64,000 nt of DNA from Lytechinus variegatus (Eukaryota; Echinodermata; Echinoidea; Temnopleuroida; Toxopneustidae). Location: positions 19,520,285 to 19,584,284 of the forward strand of contig NC_054757.1 in NCBI RefSeq assembly GCF_018143015.1. The letters run 5' to 3'. A program made the translations under genes and the position numbers. Under the pieces are notes generated by a model. That model was given only the letters and a program-made list of their open reading frames with translations, was not told where the DNA came from and did not search any database. Below are positions 1 through 11,484 of the stretch, piece after piece (the stretch's first letter is position 1; every line of letters begins with the position of its first letter).

Positions 1-176
1 TGGAATTTCTGTGTTCTTGAAATCAGAAATTAACCCGAGATCTACTAAAAACACAATTAATTTATCCGATCCAGGGGCGGGCGGTGGCACATGAATAGTG
101 CGGACCACTTTTTATGATTTTCAAGTTTATTCCAAGTTTTATTCTTGAAAATAATCCCACACCATTTGTATCTTAA

Positions 177-531
177 TTGTATCTTATTTGTAAAATTTGT
201 TTTCGCTTATGTCAATATGTAATCATAATGTTGAATTTATTATATGTTTTAGTAAGTAAAAAGTTTGCGGAGTGTAATGGGGTGTGTGTGTGGGTTTGGG
301 TGCTTCTGTGTGTTTGTGTTTCTGATGAGGATTGGGACTTTAAAGATTTATTTCTTGTATATTTTGCATATTATATATTTTATAATTTGTATGTATTTTG
401 TTTAACAGGGCCCTATTGCAAACCAGCTTTTTATCTTTGTTAATGTTTTTTATCGTGTATATAGCTGAATTGGTTACCCTGTATAAAGATGTGAAATAAA
501 TAAATAAATGAATAAATAAATAAATAAGTAA
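177..531 (+). mobile_element. Probable 3' end of a non-LTR retrotransposon (LINE)
   Basis: The stretch reads like the 3' UTR of a LINE. It is T-rich with no usable frame, contains GGGCCCTATTGCAAACCAGC near 410 and GGTTACCCTGTATAAAGATG near 472, and ends in a tetranucleotide tail of AAAT units from about 495 to 531. CR1/L2/RTE-like elements of marine invertebrates often end in short tandem repeats of this sort. No reverse transcriptase sequence is visible upstream, so the copy is 5'-truncated or starts outside the window. The short open frames on both strands here are AT-rich and not coding-like. The class is inferred from style alone and could be wrong. Confidence 0.45.
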
Positions 532-1112
532 AAGAATATCAGAAATGGCAAAATGTGACTGAGCCATAAATAAATATATAGTATAATTGTTACATTAATC
601 GCATGACCATTCAAGTCTTTATTTTTCATTTCCTTTCAAAAACAATACAAAGTAATATAAATCAGCTATAAAATACACTGTAAAATAGGACAAATGGAAA
701 TGAAAATGAGGGGTGCAGCAGTGACCAGACTCGGTAAAAATTGTATATTCTTTTTTATTTATTTCCAGAAATTATGTGAGACCGTTCAGAGTAGATGAGG
801 TCCCATCTGGGGTCTAACTTCTTAAATAAGCCTCATCAAGTGTACCATATCAAAATTTATTTTAGGATTAAAATATCCCTACCCATTTCCGAGAAAGGGC
901 AATGGCCTATTACAGAGTTAGCCTTGATTTGACGTAGATGCAGTTTAAGGAGACGGCTTCGTGCAAGCGAGTCTGGTGACGCTGCTGGGACTTGAGACAA
1001 AAAGGAAATAAGAATTTTGATCCGGGGGAATAGGAAGGAAAGGCGGAAGTAGCAAATGAACTGGAGCTTAGAAGAGACATTTCGGAAAGGAAAATTGGAA
1101 CAAGGAGTTAGT

Positions 1113-1640
1113 TATGGAAAGGAGGGAGGATAAGAATGTAAAGAGGGAGGTGAGAGGAGGAGGAGGAGGGGGAGGAGAAGGAGGGGGAGGAAGAGGAGAA
1201 GGAGGAGAAGAAGGAGGGGAACGAGGAGAAGGATGGAGGGGGAGGAGAAGAAGGAGGTGGAGGAGGGGAACGAGGAGGAGGAGGAGGAGGGGAACGAGAA
1301 GGAGGAGGAGAAGGAGGAGGAGGAGGAGAAGAATGAGGTGGAGGAGGGGAACGAGAAGGATGGAGGGGGAGGAGAGGAAGGAGGTGGAGGAGGGGGAGGA
1401 GGAGGAGGAGGAGAAGGAGGAGGTGAAGAAGGGGAACGAGGAGGAGGAGGAGGGGAACGAGAAGGAGGAGAAGAATGAGGTGGAGGAGGGGAACGAGAAG
1501 GAGAAGGTGGAGGAGGGGAACGAGAAGGAGAAAGAGGAAGAAGAAGATGTGGAGGTGGACGAGGAGGAGGAGGAAGAGGAGGGGGAAATGAAGAAGAATA
1601 AGGAGGAGGATCGAGGGGGGGGGGGTGAGAAGGAATAAGT
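1113..1640 (+). repeat. Long polypurine (GGA/GAA) tract
   Basis: About 500 bases are almost entirely A and G on the plus strand, built from GGA, GAA and GGGGAACGAGAAGG-type units with only scattered C and T. Blocks such as GAATGAGGTGGAGGAGGGGA recur, so the tract grew by duplication of units longer than a triplet. The apparent Glu/Gly/Arg-rich frames on the plus strand and Leu/Pro/Ser-rich frames on the minus strand are by-products of the repeat and are not called as genes. Confidence 0.9.
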
Positions 1641-1652
1641 AGGAGGAGGAGT

Positions 1653-1895
1653 GACGTCGTGATCTAGCGGTTACATGACTCTCGTCTTTCAGTCTGAGGA
1701 ACATGGGTTCGATTCCCAACCATGTCGTGTTTTCCTTCACCAAGAAATTTACCCGCGTTGTGCTGCACTCAACCCGGGTGAGGTGAATGGGTACCCGGTA
1801 AGAAAAATTTCCTCGAAAGCCACAGCGCCAGTAGGCAGCACGGCTATAGCCGTTGTAATGATGAATTGCATCAATGTAATGTGCAATTGAGTACG
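1653..1895 (+). mobile_element. tRNA-derived SINE
   Basis: A tRNA-like head is followed by an unrelated body. The RNA polymerase III B box GGTTCGATTCC is at 1706-1716, and an A-box-like GTGATCTAGCGGTTA lies about 50 bp upstream. The body carries GCTGCACTCAACCCGGGTGA and GGTGAATGGGTACCCGGTAA, which are closely matched in the SINE at 5562-5765 on the other strand, so both belong to one family. The head is degenerate, so it is not a functional tRNA gene. Confidence 0.75.
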
Positions 1896-2189
1896 TGTAT
1901 GCCCGTATTTTGAATTCTGGTTTAAATTGTTGTAGTGTAACTATGGAGAGCCAGTCGTGACATAAATCCCTAACGGTTGAGGTTCAATTCATCAGCTCAT
2001 TTGACTCTCAAACCATCTATAACTGCCAGGGAAGGATAAATGAGATTGTCGTTTTCACCATTAAAGAACATTGAACACGAGAAACAAAATTTTGATGGGC
2101 TTGGCTTCCTATAATTTTAGCATAGAGTTAGACCAAGATTTAAGTTTAACCCGACTGCAGAATACGGGCCATAGAATGAAATATTGTTA

Positions 2190-2448
2190 TTACACTCTAA
2201 AAACACTGAGTAAAATTTTACCCAAATTGGATAGAAAGGGAACATGCATATTTGCTGGGTATTTTTTAAACCCAAAATTGGGCGATTTAAACGCAACATT
2301 GCGTAAAATTTACAACATACTGGGTATCTTTCATAGAGATATATTACTTAATAACGCTATACATCTCTATTGTATCTTTCTACTCAACCAACATGCATGT
2401 TCCCATTTTACACAATGTTGGGTAAATCTTTTTTTTTTTAGAGTGTAA
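2190..2448. mobile_element. MITE with ACACTCTAAAAA terminal inverted repeats
   Basis: The left end reads TTACACTCTAAAAAC and the right end is its inverse, TTTTTTAGAGTGTAA. The interior is AT-rich, carries repeated words such as GGGTA and AAATTTTACC, and has no transposase. The same terminal motif bounds the elements at 2594-2803, 36385-36565 and 51067-51321, which differ inside. Confidence 0.65.
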
Positions 2449-2593
2449 GAGAACTGGAGCAGGAGGGGCAGGAGGAGGAAGTGGTGGGGGGGGGTGGCTC
2501 ACTTACATGTATATTCTTGTACACAGATGCAATCAGTATCTTTTTCGATAAAGAGGGATATTTGCGTGGTGCCATTTGTGTGTCAAGTACGAA

Positions 2594-2803
2594 CACTCTA
2601 AAAAATGGAATGTTAAATCAACATTTTGAAAGGTTGGAGGAGTGACAACATTTTCTAAATGTTGCATTTACCACTTTAAATGGTTCTACCCAACACTTAA
2701 AATGTTGGATTTAGCTTTATACAAAGTTGGATGTAACATTTGAAAAAGGTTGTCACTCCTCCAACCTTTTAAATGTTGATTTAACATTCCATTTTTTAGA
2801 GTG
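2594..2803. mobile_element. MITE, nearly perfect fold-back
   Basis: Arms of about 60 bp are inverted copies of each other. The left arm starts CACTCTAAAAAATGGAATG and runs through GGTTGGAGGAGTGACAAC. The right arm runs through GTTGTCACTCCTCCAACC and ends CATTCCATTTTTTAGAGTG. The middle has inverted AACATTTTAAGTG-like words. There is no coding capacity. The high arm identity suggests a fairly recent insertion. Confidence 0.85.
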
Positions 2804-3587
2804 AAAGAAAAATTGGAAGAAAGATGTGCATACTTTTTTTTAAAAAGAAAAGCTACAAAATGGGAAAGAAAAGTCTATTTCTAATTTATGTATATCAACT
2901 GGCGTCATGGGGCACCTTTTCGCCAAATATGGTGTATATTTTGTCTCGTTGGTCTGATTTTCAACATTTTTTTCTATTTCATTGATTTCTTTTCCCTTCA
3001 TTTACTTCGGGGTGGGGTCGATCATCAAGAGGTTTTCCTTCGTTTGGAGTGATATTTTTTGGTTCCTTTCAAAATTTTTCAGGTGACAATAATGAAACCT
3101 CTTTTTTTTGCAATCGATCATCTATGTCATCCCATTTGGATTTTTTAAATGTTAATATTTGACACTGGAAATATTAAAAAATATTGAATTTATTGTAGAA
3201 GTTTTATTCTTAATGTATATTATTATCATCAATGTTATTTTTAATTGTGAATTGGAAGATGTCTGACATTGTGTTTTATTGTAACACTTAACGGAAGAAA
3301 AATGCTGTTAAATTTGTGAGTTGTCAAGGTATTTATCAATTTTTAAAGATATCAAACTTCTATTTGTTATATGTACTTTATTTTTATATGAATTGAAGTT
3401 GTCAATCAAAAAAGTTTTTCCTTTAAGAATATTAAAAACTACTCAATACACCCCGAAGTATTGAATCTCTCATCAAGGGTTTGCTACGCACTGCAGCTGG
3501 ATTGACAGGTGCTTTTGAAATTCTCTGAGTTTTAGACTAAAGATGGCGTTCTTTCACTCAAATCCTCGTGCCATATTGACAAGGACC

Positions 3588-4033
3588 GCAAGGACGCACA
3601 CCACTAATAGGATCCGGCAATTAAAAAGATGTAATGGTTGGAAAAATATTCATATAAAATCAACGGTGCATATCTGAACAATTTTTTCATATGGGCATAG
3701 AGAGGGATTACTATTGGATCTGTTCAGTCCCATGGGAGAGCAGTAATTTGTCAATGCTGGGTTTTATGGGAACTTGATTAGTTGCCCAAGAAACTCTGTG
3801 AGCACTGTGACTGCAACCAAGTTTGCACATAGTCTTGGTTTGAGCCCCTGTAGTGCGAAAAAATCCTGAAAAACACCTTTTCATATATTTAGCGTTTGAA
3901 GGATATTGGATGAACTACCAAATGATAAAGGTGTGGATGATGTGATTATTAAGACTTATTTTTGGCGATTTTTTCAAATCTCATTTTCAACACATGAGTC
4001 TATGGGGAAATAGTTAGTGGTGTGTGCCCGCAA
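3588..4033. mobile_element. MITE-like element with about 20-bp terminal inverted repeats
   Basis: The left end is GCAAGGACGCACACCACTAA. The right end, read on the minus strand, is TTGCGGGCACACACCACTAA. The inverted repeats bound about 446 bp with no open frame. The superfamily cannot be read from the ends, and no clear target-site duplication was found. Confidence 0.6.
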
Positions 4034-4131
4034 GTTGAGATCGGGAGAAAAAAGAAAACGGAATTTACCAAATAGGGCAATACGTGTATACAACACAATC
4101 ATCTTAACACTGACGAAGAACGATCTTTAAA

Positions 4132-4170
4132 GTGTGTGTGGGGGGGGGGGGGGGGGGGAGGGGTGGGGCG
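4132..4170 (+). repeat. GT microsatellite plus poly-G run
   Basis: A short GTGTGTG stretch runs into about 19 consecutive G (4140-4158), followed by further G-rich sequence. Such runs are prone to length error in sequencing. Confidence 0.9.
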
Positions 4171-4359
4171 GCACAACATGTAAAAAAATACAAAAATTCA
4201 AGTTCAGGGTTACTGAAAATTGTTAAGGGACACGCCCCAGCCCCCCCCCTCTCAACTTCGACAGCACCTGCTAGAAGCAGCCTTTATCATCCCAATACAG
4301 TAATAGTGGTGCAGGGAATATCGGCTGATTTTTAATGAACTAATAATGATAAGTTATTT

Positions 4360-4610
4360 AACGGGTCGTGTGGTCCAGTGGTTAGAGCATTGGACTCATG
4401 ATCGCAAGGTTGTGAGTTCGAATCCCAACTCTGCCATTGTCTCCACTTTGATAAAAAGGCCCAAGAGTGATATCTGTCGTCTATTACGTCAGCCACTATG
4501 ACTGATTAAACTAGACGTATAATGTTTCCAAGGTAATTGGGTATATACCAGCTTGGCGTTTACCAGCAAAAAAGTGCTGTCCTGCCGAGTTCCTACAGGA
4601 GTTACCGCAA
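4360..4610 (+). mobile_element. tRNA-derived SINE (second family)
   Basis: The head looks like a tRNA: A box TGGTCCAGTGG at 4371-4381, CAT where the anticodon would fall, and B-box-like AGTTCGAATCC at 4415-4425. The body, with AAGGCCCAAGA, GTCAGCCACTA, TTAGACGT-like and CCTACAGGAGTTAC words, is matched by the copy at 62545-62805. The tail is AT-rich. The anticodon reading suggests a Met-type parent tRNA, but this is tentative. Confidence 0.75.
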
Positions 4611-5561
4611 ACAGAAATTATAATCATCCATTCGTACTTATAATGTAAAACAACACTTCTTGTTTCGGAAATTATAATAACCGTCTGGAAAAGAAAATAT
4701 TAATAATTTATTCCGATTCTGACCCAAATAGATAAAAAGAAGACAATCAGCATTTGGCTTCTCTTGAAAATAGATGATTGGAAATATATTACAAAATGAT
4801 TAAAATTAATAAAAATGTATGAGATGTGAGTGCATAAGAATATAATAATCCAGCAATGGCAATTAACACATGAACAAGGCCTTACGCTGAAATTTTCACC
4901 AGGACAAGAATGTTAGTTTTCAAAAAAGGCAGTTCAGTGCATGGTTTTTCTTTTAATTTTGAGGTTGAATATGAAGTTTTTGGTACACAGTTTTGCGTGC
5001 TTTGTTCTGAAGATCATCAGAAGAAAAGGTTTCTGAAATTATAGCGGTGGGGGCGCCCCCTGCCCCAACTGCAGAAGAGTGCCATGTCTGCCGTTATTAC
5101 ATTCTTACCGAGAATGGGTTGCTTTACCCCCTCCTCAATCCATGAAACACCTTACCCCCAACTCAATAAAAATTGTTGACCATTCAAAGTCTGCAAACAA
5201 TTCCGGTGATTGCTGACCCAAACACAACCAAAAGGTAATTTCATCCTACGAAAATGGCATAACCTTTTAAAGAAACAAATTTTGATCAACGTAAAGTAAA
5301 GGGGGTGTTCTTGTTAAACTCATTATCAGTCATGCTTACGAGGACATTACTGAAGGATCGATGGAACATGATCTAAGACGAAAATAATAGGCCTATTCAA
5401 TCGATTATGCAATGGCTATATGTGCTGCTATGTCAGGAAATAATTTTGTATTTTGCATAATGCATACTTTTGTCTTGAACTACCGGTTAAAAATTACAAT
5501 TCAACATTTACCAAATCGAAGTGGGATGGAGTAGTTTCAGATGATGTCACATGAATAATAA

Positions 5562-5765
5562 TAGGCATTTAGCTTGAGCTGCCTCTCAGCGCTCATGCAT
5601 TCAAGGAATTAATCCTGCCGGGTACCCATTCACCTCACCTGGGTCGAGTGCAGCACAGTGTGGATAAATTTCTTGCTGAAGGAAATTACGCCATGGCTGG
5701 GATTCGAACCCACGACCCTCTGTTTCAAAGTCAGAAGACTTATCCACTGGGCCACAACGCTCAAT
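5562..5765 (-). mobile_element. tRNA-derived SINE
   Basis: Read on the minus strand it has a canonical A box TGGCCCAGTGG (5744-5754) and a perfect B box GGTTCGAATCC (5700-5710). The body then carries GCTGCACTCGACCCAGGTGA and GGTGAATGGGTACCCGGCAG, and ends in TGAGCGCTGAGAGGCAGCTC. It is better preserved than the related copy at 1653-1895. The layout fits the tRNA-derived SINEs known from sea urchins. Confidence 0.85.
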
Positions 5766-5839
5766 TTGAGGATATAGCAGTGGGAAAATTGTGCATTAGA
5801 GTCTAATGCACCATATTTTTCCTTATTCAAATGTGAGTG

Positions 5840-8040
5840 TACAATTGGATTACAATCTTATTGTACATAATGTGCCATAGGGCCAGTCATTTCCACTCTT
5901 TACAATTCTTTCCACCTTTACCACTCAATCAGTTCCATTCCACTCTTCTAAATGATATACATATCATTTAATAATCATGGGTTATTGTCACTGGACACTC
6001 CTTTATTAACGTCACCCCTATACGTCACTCTTACGTAGTTCACCCACAATTCATAGTGAACGATAAGGTAATGTGCAACAAAAAAATGAAGCTAAAATAT
6101 ACCACTTTTGTACGTTGTATGTTTTTTGACACAGTTTATTTCATATTCACATTATTTTCAGAAGGAAAAGAAAACACATGAAAATACATCAAAATACATC
6201 AAACTGAGTCAAGGCAAAAATATTTTCGACGTTAAACGGGTATAAAGCAACCTCTTTTTAAAATGCGTCTGTTTTTTTTTTTTTTAAATGCATTGGTCTC
6301 GGTCTCGAGAGTTACAACTTTCGATAATTTTTTAGAGTTTTTTTTCACATTTATTTTTTTGTTCAAGTAATGATGTAAAAAATCAAGAAGTGCTGAGAAT
6401 TCGATCTTCATATTTTTCTTAATCGTCTAAATAAAACTTATTGGCACATAACATTAAAAAAAAGAAAGATATTATTTCAGCCTTCTTTAAAACGTTCCGA
6501 ATGCATATTTAACCAGTTAGCCCATTTCACAATATTTGATTGCTCATACACTTGGCATGTTGTGACAGTACTTACTATGTGACCCAGCTATTATTCAGAA
6601 TGAAAATATATGTATAACATTACGAAGTAACACTGCTGTAAATACCGATGCCTTTGTTAGCTTAAAGAGTGTCATGTTGAGCCGCAGTCAACATGAATAT
6701 AACTCACTACATGTAAACAGACTGTGTGAAATTGTGAGTAAAAGGAGATACGGGAGAGATTAGATAAGATTGGCATGGACCAAGGGTAAGATAGAGAGAT
6801 AGAAGAAGAAAGAATGAAGGAATGAATAGAGATGATGAAAGAAAACAAGATATGAACAAAGGGGGAATAGAGAAAGAAAGAGAGAAAGACGGGAGGGGTG
6901 GGGGAATAGATGTAGAGATCGTGAAAGAAACATAAAAAGGGATGAATAAATAAAATGAAAAAAGGAACTAAGAGAGAAAGGGTGGAAGAAACAAGAATGG
7001 AGGACACAGGCGAGGAAAATGAGGAGAAAACTGATTGAGAAATAAAAATAAATACGTGTTATAACGATGTTAAAACAATACCATTAAAGGTAAGCACACA
7101 AAGGTTTACAAGAGAAGGGGTTAAACATAAACCAAATAGTCACCACATCAATTCACGTCAATGCCGCTCACAGTCGGCACGGGTAGAGCTCCCTCTACGG
7201 CGTCTCTATGAAATTTACATTTTGCGCCATCAGAATTGTCTCGGTTTGCGTTCCCAATGCGTTCTGACCACAGCTCTTGCCAGATAGAAACTCCGCTACA
7301 ATCTACATGTACTTCTTACGACTTTATCATCTTTTAAATATATCATCCATTGTAAACATCGTAGCGAAGTCGCAATGCATTCGCTTCTGAAAACTAGAGT
7401 TGAGCGGAAAGCAGACCATTGTTTTACTGTAAGATTGAGGAAATAGCGATTAAGTAATACACGATTTGGATTCCATACAAACTGCAAAGAGAAACAGTTC
7501 AGTTTTCAAAAATGAAAAGACGAACTAAAGCATCCAAGTTTGAATCTAAATGCAATGACGTGGGTACATCGTTACCATGTCAGATGTCTAGAATTCAAAG
7601 GTCACTTTTAACATTCCCTCTCTTTCCCATCCCCATAATACAGAAATAGCTAATTAGAAAAAACACCACAGATCGGGCTGTACAATAAAATACATGACGA
7701 AGATCACTCGCAAATGGACTAGAATTAAAGAAGGATTAAAACATAATTTGAATGACCGAAACAACTCTATCAGTCCCAATAGTATCAACTTACCCCCATT
7801 TAAACAATATACAGAACACACAATTTGCGAGTAGTGAAAAGTTTGAACGAGGAATTCTGATTGGACACGGACTAGTCTTCTGAACTGGATGCGCATGCCA
7901 CAATGATCTTGATTGGTCAATTCAAATTTGCGAATGATCACAAACTTGTGTTTCGTAGCCATGGCAAAAGGGAAAGCTGAGGAAGAAAATATGCTGCAAT
8001 ATTACGTCACATGAACGAAATGAACTCCAGACAGTACAAA
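5840..8040. other. Intergenic DNA, no gene recognised
   Basis: AT-rich sequence with purine-rich, low-complexity DNA around 6760-7010. No frame resembles a known protein. The segment 7855-7970 has promoter-like motifs: two inverted CCAAT boxes and an NRF1-like TGCGCATGCC. Confidence 0.5.
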
Positions 8041-8052
8041 CTTAATACCAAC

Positions 8053-8099
8053 GAACGTAGAGGGCAGCAACACACAATTGCTGCCGGCTCTCTACGTTC
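8053..8099. repeat. Short imperfect hairpin
   Basis: GAACGTAGAGGGCAGCAA at 8053-8070 pairs with TTGCTGCC...CTCTACGTTC at 8078-8099 around a loop of about 7 nt. One arm has a small internal insertion. It may be the core of a decayed MITE. Confidence 0.6.
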
Positions 8100-8426
8100 T
8101 TTGCCTGTAACTTAATTTTGAATATCTGTCGATTATGGGTTCGGTTTCGTCGAAGGGACTGTTTACCTTTCTCAGTGATGACAAAAGTGGAACATTTATC
8201 TTTGGGTGGGTTAATTTTGTCTTTCAAATAATATATGTTGAATCGGAATTTTAAAAAATATATAAATATATGTTATCCGAATAAAACACCACATTGTGCA
8301 AATTCTTTCAATAATTTTACCGAACAACGCATTTTCAATCCTTACCCAACATGCCCAATTTGGGGGTAAACCTTTCGAACAATGTCCCCCAAAACAATGT
8401 TGTTAAAACTCAACCACGAATGCGTA

Positions 8427-8581
8427 CAGAGGACAACATCGAATACTTTACACTGGTGCTTAACTCAGAGTGTTAGTTCAATACAATTGGTGTTATTATA
8501 ACACATTCTGTTTACAAAAACATCACGCTGCATGTCCAAACTCAGTGGTGTATTTTTACACTTCAGGATGTTGTCCTCTTA
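8427..8581. repeat. Inverted repeat, possible MITE remnant
   Basis: CAGAGGACAACATC near 8428-8440 is repeated in inverse as GATGTTGTCCTCTT near 8567-8580, about 150 bp apart. Poorly conserved GGTGTA/TTTACAC words lie just inside each arm. No transposase is present and the termini are uncertain. Confidence 0.45.
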
Positions 8582-8639
8582 GAAACACCGACAGGCACTG
8601 TTTGTACACCGTAATCTTTACAGTGTAGAGTGATGACAG

Positions 8640-11385
8640 TGCTTTGTAAATATCGGAATATATCTGAGGCACATAAAAAACGATTGAAGCATATTGATTA
8701 CAAAACAGTTCTCAGAGATGAAAATCCAGATTCTAAAAACATATAAAGGGGTCTATATCCAAACATTATTCTAACATGAATCTTGATCATGATTATAAAT
8801 TTGGACGTGAAGAAAAGTCGACAGAATAGAATAGTTAGTACGAGTCATAAGCTATAAACTAATATTTATATCATAGAGATATTACACTAAAGACATTCAC
8901 ATCTTGGTCAAAGTTCATTATTTCACTAACACACATTGCTGTAAAATGTTAAACATTATTAGTCATTATTTGCGTTCATTAAAGTCCTAATTCTGTTCTA
9001 GAAATGTAATACTGTGATCATGAAAAGAGTGCAATTTCGTCAAACACAGGACTGAGAAACAACGCAAAAATAGTCGTCTTTTGTACAAAATTTAAAATTT
9101 ACAAAAATCAATAAATTCATTTCATAAAGCACAAGAATAATGATCATACATTGGCAAATTTAGTAGAAATCAATTATGAATATAACAAAACAATGTACTC
9201 AACAGTGATTGTATATAGGCCTACACTTAAACTCAGTAGAAACAATCCTTCATGAAATGTATTTAAATAGCACAAAACCCACAGTCAGGAAAAAAACCCG
9301 ACCAAAATAAGACAGCCCTTTAGATAGTGATGTAAGACCAATCTTATATTGAAAAAAAAGCCTATTAGAAAATACGAATGGTAAAAATCAAAGTCTTGCC
9401 ACATTTGTCAAATATTGTTCACCCTTTTCCTGTGAAAAGACGTTCACATTATGTGAACCAGAATATGCGGATAGAAAAGATAGTAGCACATCGACTATGA
9501 AATACTGACACCATATGTTGCGCATGGGACTGTAGTATACTACTAACGCGTTCAATGTCATACATGTGTCAACATGTAATCACTAAAGTGCATCGTGAAG
9601 TATCTTATAAATACTTGGAAAAGTAAAGGTAGTTGATTATCATACGTGCTTCATCACTTATAATAGACGAAACAGTGAAGTTAGGCAAAGGAGTTTTGAT
9701 TAAGGTTTCCTCATTCAAGCACTCAATAAATATATCTTTTCACTAATACACAACACCATCATGTTTTTCTACGATCTATGATAAGGTCCTCCTCATAAAT
9801 ATATTCAGACGTGACAATCATATACAATTTTTTTAACCTATGATACTATTTGTAAAATCGTCTTTTTTCATATCGACAAAATATCGATCAATAAAGACAA
9901 ACTCATTTAAAATGAGATATAGTTGAACGTAAAATGTTTAATCCATGCTAAGTGACTTTTGTATCCAAAACCTTAATCTGAGATTATTTAGGAAAGCTTT
10001 TTCAATATGAAAAAAAGAACTACTCCCCGTTCCAACAATGAAAGGGATCATTCCCCCAAAAGAGCAGATGTTCAATAATCGAACGATTTCTAAAACCGAT
10101 TGGGCACCAGAATATTGATTAATAAAATGAATAAGGGTAATGAAATAATGTCCATCACGTAAAGCCTAAAAATTTTTATTCCATGTCTCTGTGTGCTTAA
10201 GATGAACTGAAATTATTCATCTAGTTCGTGAAGTTCCAAATAATTTTACGAAAAACTCGAGTATTGAATAAAAATGTGACGCGAACAATATTTCCCAAAC
10301 ATTTTATAATAAATAATGAGTTATTTTTTGTTCAAATGTATGTCCAGGGGGTGTTTATCTGCATAACACTTCACCAGATACCATTAGCATTATTTCAAAG
10401 TCACATTGGATTTCCATGTTCAAATTCTGTAAAATAATCTGGTTTGATTGCAACTAATGTAGATTAATGTCATGCCAAAGATTATTTTGTTACTGTTAAG
10501 GGTGATTTCGAAATGAACCTTGCGGATCTTGTAGTCTGGGGATATAACTACTGGTCCTTCAAACGCTTCTACCTTGACGCCAGCTTCATTGATATGTCAA
10601 TCAGAACATTTTGCCATATCGGAACACCACATTGAAGATACCATCATTGATGGAGAATGAGGTGCAGAATGATACTGCTACATTCACACCGACGGAAACC
10701 GATCCCAACCCTGGGGTTGTTCTCCATAGGCAACACCCCAGGTGTTTAGGAAGTGGGGAAAAATAGAAAATTGTAACCAAACTGACGTTTATTTTGTAGT
10801 TATATCCCCCTTTTTATTGGCATTTCAAATTTCTCGCGACCAATTCAACGTCCATTCTGTAGTGATTTCTTTTTATTTCATTATTATTTCTTTTTTGGCT
10901 TTACAAATTTACATCAGCAGCCCCAGTAAAAGTCGTCCCCAGGGCCCTGCTGTGGCATGTTAAAGATGGAAGTGCATTGTTTTTGTCCATCCGGGTTACC
11001 GTGGTTCGACTTTCAATAGGGCTAGGCATTATTTTGGCAAGACATTAAAGGGGAAACTCGCCCTGAAGGAAAGGTCGTGATAAAAATAGCATTAAAAGTA
11101 ATAAAAAAATATTGGTGACTTTCTGTCAGAGTGGACTTCCCATTTAATGTAAATTCACCACTCCTCATGCATTTCAATGGTTAGATAAACACCGGTATGA
11201 TGTTTTTTCTTCTTCATCATGTAAGCATTTAAATCGGCAACGCAGAAGTGATGGCGGAACTAATGTTTGATCACCATATATATGAAGTGAGGTAAATGAT
11301 GCCTTTATTCTGCATTGATTTTGAGCAGAACATACCCAAAACCTGGATTTTTAAAGTCTGGCACAGTGGGATCAGTACGTCGCAG
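8640..11385. other. Intergenic DNA, no gene recognised
   Basis: AT-rich with no convincing open frame. A small hairpin built on CCTGGGGTTGTT and CAACACCCCAGG lies at about 10713-10743. TTAAAGGGGAAACTCGCCCT at about 11047 resembles a MITE terminus, but no partner end was found. Confidence 0.5.
11304..11309 (-). terminator. Candidate NDNF polyadenylation signal (AATAAA)
   Basis: AATAAA on the minus strand, about 1.2 kb beyond the NDNF stop codon. It is the first canonical hexamer I found downstream. Transcript data are needed to place the true 3' end. Confidence 0.25.
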
Positions 11386-11392
11386 TCACACC

Positions 11393-11484
11393 AACCAAGC
11401 CCACTCCAGATAGATCAAATCTATTCCGTTACTTCGAACGACATTCCGTCGGTCGGTTAAGAGTCAGTTTTCCTGGTCTGACTG
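11393..11484. mobile_element. Short MITE-like element (CAGTCACACC family)
   Basis: It begins CAGTCACACCAACCAA and ends with the imperfect inverse of that, TCCTGGTCTGACTG. A related copy lies at 25591-25691. The two share CGCAGTCACACC at one end and TCGGTCGGTT in the interior. Too short to encode anything. Confidence 0.5.

Noticed and set aside
1108..1743. A 211-codon Leu/Pro/Ser-rich minus-strand frame and Glu/Gly/Arg-rich plus-strand frames
   Set aside because: They are translations of the polypurine tract; composition follows the repeat exactly and no domain is present.
2117..2299. A minus-strand frame beginning MLRLNRPIL, similar in its first residues to a frame at 30244-30432 (MRLNRPIL)
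   Set aside because: The underlying DNA is unrelated; one frame lies in a MITE and the other in a SINE body.
4371..4440. A functional tRNA gene with CAT anticodon
   Set aside because: The head is followed by a SINE body shared with 62545-62805, and the anticodon stem does not pair well.
5700..5760. A functional tRNA gene on the minus strand
   Set aside because: Good A and B boxes, but no cloverleaf closes and the SINE body follows directly.
11047..11160. TTAAAGGGGAAACTCGCCCT as the start of a TTAA-type MITE
   Set aside because: No inverse partner terminus was found within about 1 kb.
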